NCBI GenBank assembly: GCA_030149295.1
Contig: JASBRV010000105.1
Coordinates: forward strand, 1 to 39,121
Reading direction: 5' to 3'
DNA length: 39,121 nucleotides
From: Bacteriovoracales bacterium
GTDB taxonomy: Bacteria > Bdellovibrionota > Bacteriovoracia > Bacteriovoracales > Bacteriovoracaceae
The translations under genes and the position numbers were made by a program. Below the pieces are notes generated by a model that did not search any database, was not told the origin of the DNA, and was given only the letters and a program-made list of their open reading frames with translations. Position 1 is the first letter of the stretch. Every line of letters begins with the position of its first letter. Shown here piece by piece: positions 6,833-15,600 of the stretch.

Positions 6833-9112
6833 TTAATATTCTAAGTGGCCGACCAGGTTGCCACGGGCTTTTTTCTTAGTTTTCTTTTTCGTTTTTTTGG
6901 CAGTTTTCTTGGTGACCTTTTTCTTGGTCGCTTTTTTTGCTGTTTTCTTGGCCACTTTTTTCTTGGCTGCCTTTTTTGTCGTTTTCTTTGCTGCTTTCTT
7001 AGTAGCTTTCTTTGCCACTTTTTTCTTTGCTGCCTTTTTAGCTGTTTTCTTTGTTACTTTTTTTGCGGCCTTTTTGGCCGTCTTTTTGGCAGGAGCTTTC
7101 TTCTTGGTTGTCTTTTTTGAAGATCCCCCCTCAAGACCTGTGCTTAGGGAGATCGCTTCACCTGAAGAATTCTCATCAAGAAGTAAGGCCTTTCGTGGAT
7201 TAGAATCTTTTCCAAAACAAACATTAAGCATTTTCTTCGCCTCACTGGCATGCTCAACGGTGATCTTGGTGTAATTTTCCTTACTCATCACATACTTCCA
7301 AGCTTCTGGAGACATCTCCCCTAAACCTTTGTTACGATGAATGGCCTTAATTTTGGTGTCACTCGTTTTCATTTTTTCAAGCTGGCCAGGAGTTTCCACA
7401 TATTGAGTGGCCTTATCGGTTACCACCTCAAAAAGTGGTGCCTTAGCTAATTGAATGGCCTCATTTTCAAAAAGTTCAGGCCAGAAGCTGTAGAAAAAAT
7501 TGGTTAAGAGTGTGTTGATATGTCCGCCATCAACATCAGAGTCGGCAAGAAAAACAATGGTCGAATAGCGAAGATTGTCCCAATCTACTGGCTGTCCAAG
7601 AACAAGGCCAATCGAACTCATAATATCTGAAAACTCTTGGTTATTGAGAATATCCTTAATGGTCGCTTGAGCGACATTCATCGGTTTCCCTTTGAGGGCA
7701 ATGCCTCCTTGATAAAGTTTATTACGGGCAGAGCGTAAACCACCGATGGCCGAATCCCCCTCACAAATAAAGAGGGTACATTTGGAGCGGTCTTTTCTCT
7801 CATTGGCATCAAGAAGTTTTTCGACTCTTTGTTTCTTTGCCTTTCTCCCCTTTTTGGAGGCTTCTTTGAGCATTTGAAACTTGTGACGACTTTTCGCTCG
7901 CTCCATCACCAGCTCAAGATAGTCCTTATTCTTGCGAAGGAACTTATCCATGGCCTTACCCATGACTTTCTCAATACCTTTTTCCAAATTGAGGTCACGG
8001 ACAAGTTTACGTTTGGTTTGCGACTCAAAGCGTGGATTAGGCATAGTCACACCTAGGACAAAAGTTAAGCCGGTTAAAACATCATTATCAACTAGGTTTA
8101 CTTTTTCTTTTTTAGTTTGTCTCTCTAGCTTTTCTTTGATGGCATTTATAAAGAGTCTTCTAAAACGATCTTGGTGAAAGCCCCCATCAAAGGTTGGAGT
8201 TGAGTTCACAAAGGAGACAAAGTTTTCTCGATCATCACTTTGAGGATCAATCGTCAGAGAAAGGTGCATATCCACCTTCCCTTTTACTTTCTTCCCTTTG
8301 GTATTGGTGTCTTCGTAGATATAAACTTCATCCAGAATATTTTGAGCGCTATTTTCATCAATCCTTTTTGCCAGCTCAAAAAGTCCTTTGTCATAAGAAT
8401 ACTTCTCTTTATTAAAATAAAAAGTGAGACCTGGGTTGTTGTAGGCGAGGTCAATAATTCGTTTTCTCAAAAGATCTCTATCGATAAATTCATTCTTATA
8501 AACTTCTTTTGAAAGCTCCACGGTGATGGAAACACCAGAGTGCCCTTTAAAAGGTTTCGCACGAGTTTGAGTAATTTTAAGAGCCCCGTCTTTAAAGGTC
8601 GTCGTCTGCTCTTTTTTGGTGTTGTAATGCTTAATCGTAACCTTAAAAAGATCAGAGGTAAGACAAGTCGCTGCCGCACCAAGACCATTTTGACCGAGGG
8701 TTCGATGGAGAAAACCCTTCTCGTCCACTTCTTCATCTTTAAATTTTGAACCCGTTCGAAACTCTGAATAAACTTGCTTCACTTTATTGAGAGGAAAACC
8801 AATTCCATTATCAGTCACGGTAACTGTTCGTCCGTCTTCAGAAAGGTCGGTGTGAATCTCAGTGACGTGGCCTCTGTAAAACTCATCAATACAATTATCG
8901 AGAATTTCCTCAATGGCCTTACTCTTTGCTTGGTGAAATTTCACCGTCTTAAATTCAAGGCCACCATCGTTATAAAGATAAGTATCTAGCTCTTCGATAT
9001 CGTTGGAGCCGAAAACGAGGGTGATTCTATTTCGGCAGTGCCAACGCTGATCTTTACTCTCAATAACCGCGTCTTTGGTCTTTCCTCGACGCTTCACGGA
9101 TTCAATGGCCAT
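6833..9112 (-). CDS. type IIA DNA topoisomerase ATPase subunit B, T4 gp39/60-like, with histone H1-like tail
   Basis: 759 residues from the second ATG, chosen because AGAGGA lies nine bases before it and abuts the first ATG (9119-9121). GHKL ATPase motifs are EEILDNCIDE (about 68-77), DNGIG (101-105), GQNGLGAA (140-147) and the SQTK loop (364-367). The TOPRIM domain has EGDSA (451-455) and DSDVDGGH (524-531); KGLGEM is at 595-600. The usual N-terminal RPGMYIG is absent. NPRFESQTK, SIGLVLG and FWPELFE closely recall T4 gp39/60. From about residue 666 to 750 the protein is almost only Lys, Ala, Thr and Val in KKxxKK repeats, ending in GNLVGHLEY. Such H1-like tails bind DNA non-specifically. The tail may replace the DNA-wrapping domain missing from subunit A; that is inference. 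Confidence 0.88.
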   Translation of the reverse strand: MAIESVKRRGKTKDAVIESKDQRWHCRNRITLVFGSNDIEELDTYLYNDGGLEFKTVKFHQAKSKAIEEILDNCIDEFYRGHVTEIHTDLSEDGRTVTVTDNGIGFPLNKVKQVYSEFRTGSKFKDEEVDEKGFLHRTLGQNGLGAAATCLTSDLFKVTIKHYNTKKEQTTTFKDGALKITQTRAKPFKGHSGVSITVELSKEVYKNEFIDRDLLRKRIIDLAYNNPGLTFYFNKEKYSYDKGLFELAKRIDENSAQNILDEVYIYEDTNTKGKKVKGKVDMHLSLTIDPQSDDRENFVSFVNSTPTFDGGFHQDRFRRLFINAIKEKLERQTKKEKVNLVDNDVLTGLTFVLGVTMPNPRFESQTKRKLVRDLNLEKGIEKVMGKAMDKFLRKNKDYLELVMERAKSRHKFQMLKEASKKGRKAKKQRVEKLLDANERKDRSKCTLFICEGDSAIGGLRSARNKLYQGGIALKGKPMNVAQATIKDILNNQEFSDIMSSIGLVLGQPVDWDNLRYSTIVFLADSDVDGGHINTLLTNFFYSFWPELFENEAIQLAKAPLFEVVTDKATQYVETPGQLEKMKTSDTKIKAIHRNKGLGEMSPEAWKYVMSKENYTKITVEHASEAKKMLNVCFGKDSNPRKALLLDENSSGEAISLSTGLEGGSSKKTTKKKAPAKKTAKKAAKKVTKKTAKKAAKKKVAKKATKKAAKKTTKKAAKKKVAKKTAKKATKKKVTKKTAKKTKKKTKKKARGNLVGHLEY
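6863..7117 (-). repeat. low-complexity Lys/Ala-rich coding repeat (about 85 codons)
   Basis: This stretch encodes repeated KKxAKK, KKVTKK and KKTAKK units at the C-terminus of topoisomerase subunit B. At DNA level it is a run of imperfect short repeats (on the + strand TTCTTGG, CTTTTTT and variants), so it is prone to slippage and length change between strains. Long open frames on the opposite strand arise from this composition. Confidence 0.85.
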
Positions 9113-9209
9113 GGGCAACATTCCTCTTTTTTGAATGGTATGCTAGGTTAGTGCGAGACAAGGCTCACCTTTTTAGACTAAAGGGCCTTCGGACTCACGA
9201 AAAGGCTAG

Positions 9210-9809
9210 ATGCATCAAATGCTTGTTTTCATTCCAATAATTCTCATTTTGTTCGGACCTCTCAAAGCAGAGCAAGATTTCTACCATTGGGAAACCCTTC
9301 CCCTTAAAAAAAGAATCAAAAAAAGCCTTTTTAAAGAACCTTACATATTAAGTGAAGTTTTAAGCGTGAGTGATAAAGAGCAAAAACTTAACTTCACTTC
9401 GGCAGGCCTTCATAAGAAGAAATGCTCTTTTGCCCTAGTTAAACTTTCCCGTTATGAAAATTTCTCGCAGCATATCAATTTCATCAAGAAAAGTAGTTAT
9501 GATGAAGCTTCCCAAAAGATTTCTCTTAGTCTTTCCCATACTCTTATGCCTTTTGATATGGGTTTAAATTTTAAAATTGCCCGCATCAAAGGACCTGGAA
9601 ACTACCCTTTTCGCTTCGAAAGAGGTTTTTTAAAGGGACTAAAAGGACAAATTCATGTCTCAGAGCATCAAAAACGATGCTTGTTTTATGCTGTGGCAAG
9701 ATGGCAAGGGCCTGACACCGGTATTAATGACAGTGTCTTTTCCTTCTTTTCTCAAGCACTTGGCCGCATGGCCTTTGAAAGATTATTCCGTATTTCAGAA
9801 ACCCTTTAA
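9210..9809 (+). CDS. exported protein of unknown function
   Basis: 199 residues. A clear Sec signal peptide (MLVFIPIILILFGPLKAEQ, cleavage near residue 21) implies export. The mature part is basic, with alternating strands such as ISLSLSHTLMPFDMGLNFKIARI and QIHVSEHQKRCLFYAVARWQGP, and a final helix (SFFSQALGRMAFERLFRIS). The order of strands, a twisted sheet and a C-terminal helix is reminiscent of START/SRPBCC lipid-binding folds, but no signature residue confirms it. Two cysteines occur in the mature chain. It is divergent from the topoisomerase operon and followed by an acetyltransferase 40 bases on. I do not recognise the family. Confidence 0.6.
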   Translation: MHQMLVFIPIILILFGPLKAEQDFYHWETLPLKKRIKKSLFKEPYILSEVLSVSDKEQKLNFTSAGLHKKKCSFALVKLSRYENFSQHINFIKKSSYDEASQKISLSLSHTLMPFDMGLNFKIARIKGPGNYPFRFERGFLKGLKGQIHVSEHQKRCLFYAVARWQGPDTGINDSVFSFFSQALGRMAFERLFRISETL

Positions 9810-9849
9810 AATGGTCTATACTCACTAGGCTTGAGAAAGGAAAAATTGA

Positions 9850-10287
9850 TTGAAAGTATTAAGAATTAGCGCCCAAGACACATACGAAATTCGCCAACAA
9901 ATGTTAAGGCAAGGCAGACCGATTGAAGAGGTCCACTTTCCAAAAGACGACGATGATCAAACTTTTCATTTAGGCGCTTTCATTGAAGGAAAGCTAGTGA
10001 GCGTGGCTTCTTTTTACTTTGAAAACCATCCCGACCTTCCAGATGAGTACCAGTACCGACTTAGGGGTATGGCCACTTTAGCGGATCATCAGCATATAGG
10101 ACTCTCCAGTGCTCTATTGAGAATGGCCTTTCCTATTATCAAACAAAACCTTTGCAGTCTTCTGTGGTGTAATGCCCGAACCAGTGCCATGGGATTTTAT
10201 CAAAAGGTCGGATTTGAAAAAGTGGGAGAAGAATTCGAAATCCCAACTATTGGCCCCCACGTCCTGATGTTCAAAAAGATTATTTAA
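9850..10287 (+). CDS. GNAT-family N-acetyltransferase
   Basis: 145 residues. GNAT features are LGAFIEGKLVSVASFYFENH (strands 3-4), then the acetyl-CoA region YRLRGMATLADHQHIGLSSALLRMAF (about 69-94), where Q-H-I-G-L-S-S-A stands for the Q/RxxGxG/A pyrophosphate loop in a relaxed form. The closing segment NARTSAMGFYQKVGFEKVGEEFEIPTIGPHVLMFKKI is typical of the family. The substrate cannot be read from the sequence. The start is TTG at 9850, preceded by GAAAGG; no ATG gives the full first strand. The stop overlaps the stop of the convergent gene by four bases. Confidence 0.85.
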   Translation: MKVLRISAQDTYEIRQQMLRQGRPIEEVHFPKDDDDQTFHLGAFIEGKLVSVASFYFENHPDLPDEYQYRLRGMATLADHQHIGLSSALLRMAFPIIKQNLCSLLWCNARTSAMGFYQKVGFEKVGEEFEIPTIGPHVLMFKKII

Positions 10288-10760
10288 CGAAGATCTGGAT
10301 GCAAACAAAAGATTTTAGGCACTTGGTTATGGAGCTTTTCATACTGAGCCTTAAAACATCTCTTTTGCGTTTTAAACTTTTTAAGAGGTGTACAGCCTAA
10401 CTGAGGATTCTTGTCGCCTATTCTCTCTGAGCGCTGATTTTCACATTTAATAAAAGAACTTTGATTCACACAGGCAAAATGAGCACTGTCACAATCATAA
10501 ATGAGATAATTCCCTCGAAACCATTTGTTGGAAAGACGGGGCTCCTGCTTAGATCGGTCGATCTCATCGAGTTCGTCTTCCACAAATTCATCTTCATCGG
10601 TGGCCTTTTCTTTATCTTTATCCTTGCTTTTTGCTTCACTCGCCACCTTCTGCCCTGCCTCACTTTCGGAGGACTTCACAGGTTTAGACTCTTGAGGACT
10701 CTCCTCCAGAGCAAAAGGGTACAAACAAATAAGGAAAAGAAGGGTACTCCATACTGACAT
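10284..10760 (-). CDS. exported, highly charged protein with six mature cysteines
   Basis: 158 residues from the ATG at 10760, chosen because it starts a good signal peptide (MSVWSTLLFLICLYPFALEES). The frame extends upstream but that part has no export signal. After cleavage comes a low-complexity linker of about 55 residues dominated by Lys, Glu, Asp and Ser, then a compact domain of about 80 residues (NKWFRGNYLIYDCDSAHFAC onward) with six cysteines and an aromatic core. The even cysteine number suggests three disulfides in the periplasm or outside the cell. I do not recognise the family. It is divergent from argS, whose start lies 44 bases away. Confidence 0.6.
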   Translation of the reverse strand: MSVWSTLLFLICLYPFALEESPQESKPVKSSESEAGQKVASEAKSKDKDKEKATDEDEFVEDELDEIDRSKQEPRLSNKWFRGNYLIYDCDSAHFACVNQSSFIKCENQRSERIGDKNPQLGCTPLKKFKTQKRCFKAQYEKLHNQVPKIFCLHPDLR

Positions 10761-10803
10761 AACCACTTCATTATAGCATACTAAGGGCTTACGCGAGGTT
10801 CTC

Positions 10804-12594
10804 ATGGAAACAGAAGTCAAACTTACCCTATTCAATGATGTCCACCGGCAAATAGCAGAAGCCCTCCATCATGCTATTAATGGCGCCTTCCCTGAGCTTC
10901 AGGAGAAGCCGAACCTCGAAGCACTTGGCTCCTCCCTCAGTAGTGCACCCAATTTTAAAATGGGGCATATTGCCTTTGCCTGTTTTCCCCTAGCAAAAAT
11001 TTGTCGCAAAGGTCCTCCCCAAATTGCCCAAATGCTTTTGGAGCAAAAACCACTTAAAGAATGTCCTGTTATTGAAAAAGCCCAGGCTCAAGGTCCCTAC
11101 CTTAACTTTTTTCTGAGTCTAGAAACTCTTGGAAATATCGTCATTGGAGATATTAATAATGGCGAATACTTTCAACATAAACTGATTGCTGGTGCTGAAA
11201 AATGGATGATTGAATATTCTCAGCCCAATACTCATAAAATTCTCCACGTGGGGCACATGAGAAATTTATGCCTTGGTAATGCCCTGGTTCGTATGTGTCG
11301 TTACGCCGGTGTTGATATGAGTGCTGTGACCTATCCTGGAGATGTGGGCACTCATGTCGCAAAATGTCTGTGGTACCTCAAAAAGCACAATAAAGAAGAA
11401 CCTCCTAAACAAAATAAAGGGGCTTGGTTAGGTGACATGTACACCAAAGCGAATTCTCTTTTAGAGGATCAAAGAGGAACAGAGAATGAGGATCAAAATC
11501 GTGCCGAGTTAACGGCCATCCTCAAAGAACTCCATGACCAAAAAGGTGAGTATTATGACCTTTGGTTAGAAACAAAGAAGTGGTCTGTTGAACTCATGAA
11601 AGAAGCCTATTCTTGGGCCGATGTAGAATTTGATCGTTGGTTTTGGGAATCAGAAGTGGACGCCCCCTCCCTCAATTACGTCAATGAACTCTTTAAAGAG
11701 GGAAAGCTTGTTAAAGATGACGGTGCTGTAGGAATGGATTTAAGTGAGGACAAACTCGGTTTTTGTCTTTTGATTAAAACCGATGGAACGGGTCTTTATG
11801 CCACTAAAGATGTTGAACTTGCACGTAAGAAGTTTGAAGAATATGGGATTAAAAGAAATATCTATATCGTTGATGATCGCCAAGCCTATCACTTTAAGCA
11901 GGTCTTTAAAGTTCTTGAAAAAGTAGGTTTTGAACAAGCAAAAGATTGTTACCACCTCCAATATGCTATGGTCGAACTACCCGATGGGGCCATGAGTAGT
12001 CGCAAGGGAAATATTGTCCCCCTTATGGATCTTGTCAGTGAGATGGAAAAAAGAATTAAAGAGCAATTTCTCAATCGCTACCTTGAAGATCAATCTTGGA
12101 GTGAAGATGAAGTCAATAAGACGGCAACGATGATTGCCAATGGTGCCATCAAGTACGGCATGATCCGAGTGGATAATAATCGTAAAATTACATTTAATAT
12201 GGATGACTGGCTCAAACTAGACGGAGAAACAGGCCCGTACCTTCAATACGTTCATGCTCGTATTGCTAGCCTTTGTGAAAAACTCCATTACAATGATGAC
12301 CTAATTGTGAATTGGGAGTCTCTGACTAAGGATCAAGAAATCGCTCTTATGGTTAAACTTCTCAGCTTCAATGATGTGGTCGCCTCAGGGGTGCAAAAAC
12401 TGCAAACCATGCATCTTTGCGGTTATCTTTATGACCTAGGGAAACTCTTCAATAGCTTCTATGCCGAATGCCCTATCGCTAAAGCAGAAACCGAGGAGCT
12501 TAAGAACACTCGTTTGGCCTTAGCCCATGCAACAGGCATGGTGATGAAGGAAGGATTGGCGTTATTAGGTATTCAAGCCCCTGAAAAGATGTAG
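10804..12594 (+). CDS. argS: arginyl-tRNA synthetase
   Basis: Class Ia synthetase of 596 residues that charges tRNA-Arg in the cytosol. The N-terminal Arg-tRNA-recognition domain (about 1-100, with VIEKAQAQGPYLNFFLS) is followed by the catalytic core. HVGH at 148-151 is the HIGH motif in the context NTHKILHVGHMRNLCLGNALVRMCRYAG. MSSRKGN near residue 397 is the KMSKS-equivalent, which in many ArgS enzymes lacks the first Lys. The anticodon-binding helical domain includes the typical GPYLQYVHARIAS and ends in a short Met-terminated tail. Length is normal for bacterial ArgS. It is transcribed alone, convergent with the giant gene that follows. Confidence 0.95.
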   Translation: METEVKLTLFNDVHRQIAEALHHAINGAFPELQEKPNLEALGSSLSSAPNFKMGHIAFACFPLAKICRKGPPQIAQMLLEQKPLKECPVIEKAQAQGPYLNFFLSLETLGNIVIGDINNGEYFQHKLIAGAEKWMIEYSQPNTHKILHVGHMRNLCLGNALVRMCRYAGVDMSAVTYPGDVGTHVAKCLWYLKKHNKEEPPKQNKGAWLGDMYTKANSLLEDQRGTENEDQNRAELTAILKELHDQKGEYYDLWLETKKWSVELMKEAYSWADVEFDRWFWESEVDAPSLNYVNELFKEGKLVKDDGAVGMDLSEDKLGFCLLIKTDGTGLYATKDVELARKKFEEYGIKRNIYIVDDRQAYHFKQVFKVLEKVGFEQAKDCYHLQYAMVELPDGAMSSRKGNIVPLMDLVSEMEKRIKEQFLNRYLEDQSWSEDEVNKTATMIANGAIKYGMIRVDNNRKITFNMDDWLKLDGETGPYLQYVHARIASLCEKLHYNDDLIVNWESLTKDQEIALMVKLLSFNDVVASGVQKLQTMHLCGYLYDLGKLFNSFYAECPIAKAETEELKNTRLALAHATGMVMKEGLALLGIQAPEKM

Positions 12595-12631
12595 ATAATC
12601 GTTTTTTGACCATCTTTACCAACTTAAGCAT

Positions 12632-12652
12632 GAAAATGACCTAGTCATTTTC
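12632..12652. terminator. perfect 9-base-pair hairpin with a stop codon as its loop
   Basis: GAAAATGAC and GTCATTTTC are perfect complements separated by CTA. The CTA at 12641-12643 is the TAG stop of the giant gene read on the minus strand, so the last codons and the 3' flank form the stem. It lies between convergent argS and the giant gene and may terminate either, but no T-run follows. Confidence 0.5.
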
Positions 12653-15600
12653 CCCCATAGCATCTTTCACAAGATCCGTAATTTCTTCCGTTACCGCTTC
12701 CTCTTGTTCAGCAGTAAGCTCACCACGCAACATTGGCTTTAAAAGCCTTTCAGAAAAAACCTCTACTGCCTTTTTTCCTGAAGGAGTAAAACGTAGGTAA
12801 TTAGGGTCTTTTGTCGGGTCAAAGCGATTACCCCACTGGAAATCCTCATTAACCCTATAACCCATGACATAGGCTCCCACTTTTTTAAAGGGAGACCAAA
12901 AGCCTGTCGTTATCCATTCTCTTTCATCGTTTAATTGCTTTTGTATAATCGGTCCAAAAAGAGTTTCAGCAAAACCGTTCACGGCAGTATCCTGTGCCAG
13001 AACATCCGTGACATTACCCATAAGTTCTTTCGGTACCTCAAGTGTTTTAATTTCTCCCTTGAGAAAAGGCAGAATAAATTCACGTTTGAGATTATCAAGA
13101 GCTTCTTTCCCAGGACCACTACCGAAGAGGCGGTTAATCATGAGTTTAGAGCCGAGAAGCTTAGTTACTGTAGTTGATGCCCCTTCTTCCTCAAGAGCAG
13201 CCTTCGTTTGACTCTCAACCATACCTGCAATCATACTTTCAAGAAGGACATCCATAAGAGGACTATCCGCAAGATGTTCTCCGAGTTCCCCCAAAGTTAC
13301 TTTATCCGTACGCTCTCCAAATTTCTTTTCCATGCTTTTCTTAAACTCCTTGAGAGCATGATTAAGAGCTTCAGAGTCATAATTAGCCACTCCATTAAGG
13401 AGTTCCACAACTTTAGGTTCGAAATCTTTAACTAGGCTTTCAATAGGAGTTGGCTCAGGCGCTCCTTTAGCCCTTTCCTCATCTGTTGGAGGATTTGAAA
13501 CTTCCTCTTTAATCCAATTAAGGATTGGACTATAGTCAATATCAAGACCCCCATCTCCTGCCACATTGGTGAGATGATCAAGAGTTCCCGTCAAAGTAAT
13601 CACAGCTTCCTTGGTCTCTGGGTCTAAGTTTGCCTCTTGGCGTTTCATAAACCCTTCAGTGACTTCATTAAGAGCTCCACCAATTTCATTTTCAAAGGCA
13701 CAGGCAGCAAGAGCAGGGATAAGCCAATCAATGTCTGGCACTCTTTTGGGACTCAGAGATTCTCCATGAAGAAATAATTCTTTATAGAGCTCTTCACTTT
13801 GAAGATTTTTTAAGTTTTCTGGAATTTTATCTCCATGGACATGCTTAATGGCCCGTTCTTCGACGTCCGTCACACAAGCATTCCAATCAGCACTCTTATC
13901 ACTTTCTTTGAGAAGACCTTTGTCTCGAAGATCAATTAAGACATCGCCAACGAAATTTGTGATGGCCAAATTTAAGCAACCATCCAAATGGGCACCATAG
14001 ACTTTGCCATTAATTTCTGAATTCATTTTGTCACTACATGAGTCAAAATGAGACTTTCCGTAAGCAGCTAATTTTTCACGATCCAAATCACTCTCATTTA
14101 CCCATTTAAGAATAAACTCTAATCTCTTTGGCAAAATTTCTCTGGTTGCGATCAAACGAGCATCATTGATACAGCGATCTAACTCAATTTCTGTCACACC
14201 ATGATCCTTTTCTTTCATTCGCTCTTTTAAATCTTTTGTACACAGACTGAGCTGTTCACTCGTTTCTTTCCCAAGTTGTTCTCTTTGGCGAGCTAGATCG
14301 GCAATTTGATCTTTGGTAAAGGACAGAGGAGCAGGTAATTTTTCTTCAATAATATTAACAATGGCCTTCTCAAAAACTCGATCAGTAGCATCAATTTTAA
14401 AAGTAAGGACAAAGTCGTCCATTGCCTTATCTTTCTCTACCCCTTCTTCCATTTGGGAGATCACTTTTAATTTATCCATTCTTTCTTCACTAATGAGCTC
14501 ATTGGCGAGAGCATCACGCTCTTTTTGATCAAGAATATTTCCGATTAAACTGTGATTAACGATATTTTGCTCTAGCTTTTGTCTTAAGAGATACTCAGTG
14601 GTCTTGACTGTTGTATCGATCACACAATGATCAATAGGATTCTTTAATCCTGCTGCTTTAGCGTCCTCTAGACATTGAGAAAGAACTTCACTTCCCTTTT
14701 CCACCAGAAGTGTGGCATCTTCTTCACCGTCAAGAACACCATCTTCCACCAATTTAAGCGCGGTCGCCTCTAAAACAGAGGGGCCTAAGACATTAGTTGC
14801 CGCTAATTCAATGGCATTAATCGCCTTGGCCATTTGCGCCTCATCACCAGAGTCAACAGCTTTAATTAGATTAACCCCTAATTCCCCGTCACCATTTTCA
14901 CCAAAAACTTCCTTTTTTACGAGTTGAACAAGTCTTAGGCTTTCTGCCTTTTCTGTTTCTGTCTCTGGTCTTGTGATTTCAAAAATTTTCTCTTCTAATA
15001 TTCCTTCCAAGACTAGGGGAATGGCCTTAGGAGTAAAGTTTTCCAGTTTCCCCATGGCCTCATCCATAGTCTTTATGTCTTTGAGATCTTTTCCAAGTTC
15101 TGCAATAACCAGCTCAATTACGCGCTCTTTTGTTTTTTCACCCATTTCAACTTGTGTGATCGCTTCCTCAACAAAAGGTGTAAAAAGGTGCTTTTGTACA
15201 TCCGAGTTCTTAAAGAGTTCAGCCGCACAAACATCTTTAAGTTTTTCTTGCTCCTCTAAAATTCCATCAACACTATGATAATCTTTTAATTTATCATCAA
15301 AGCATCTTTTAACACTAAGACCAACGGCCATCTTAGCTTCATTAGATATTTTTATATCTTTATACTGAGGATTCTCTAAAAGAGTTTCTAAGAGCATTTT
15401 TTGAGCGGCATAAAAACTTGCTTCAGAGATAGCCCCTTTGAGACATTTTGCTGTTTGATGTTCCATCTCCTGATCTCTTCTTCGAGAAAGTTCTTTTTTC
15501 TCATCGGGTGTCTTTCCTTCATATTGGAGAAGCCAGGTAGGAAGAGATTCCATCATAAATTCATGTTCTTTTTCAAAACAAGCTGTCGGATTAAATCCTC

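Noticed and set aside
6845-7274. Long + strand frames rich in Phe, Leu and Ala opposite the topoisomerase tail
   Set aside because: They are the antisense of the Lys/Ala repeat and have no ribosome site; composition alone keeps them open.
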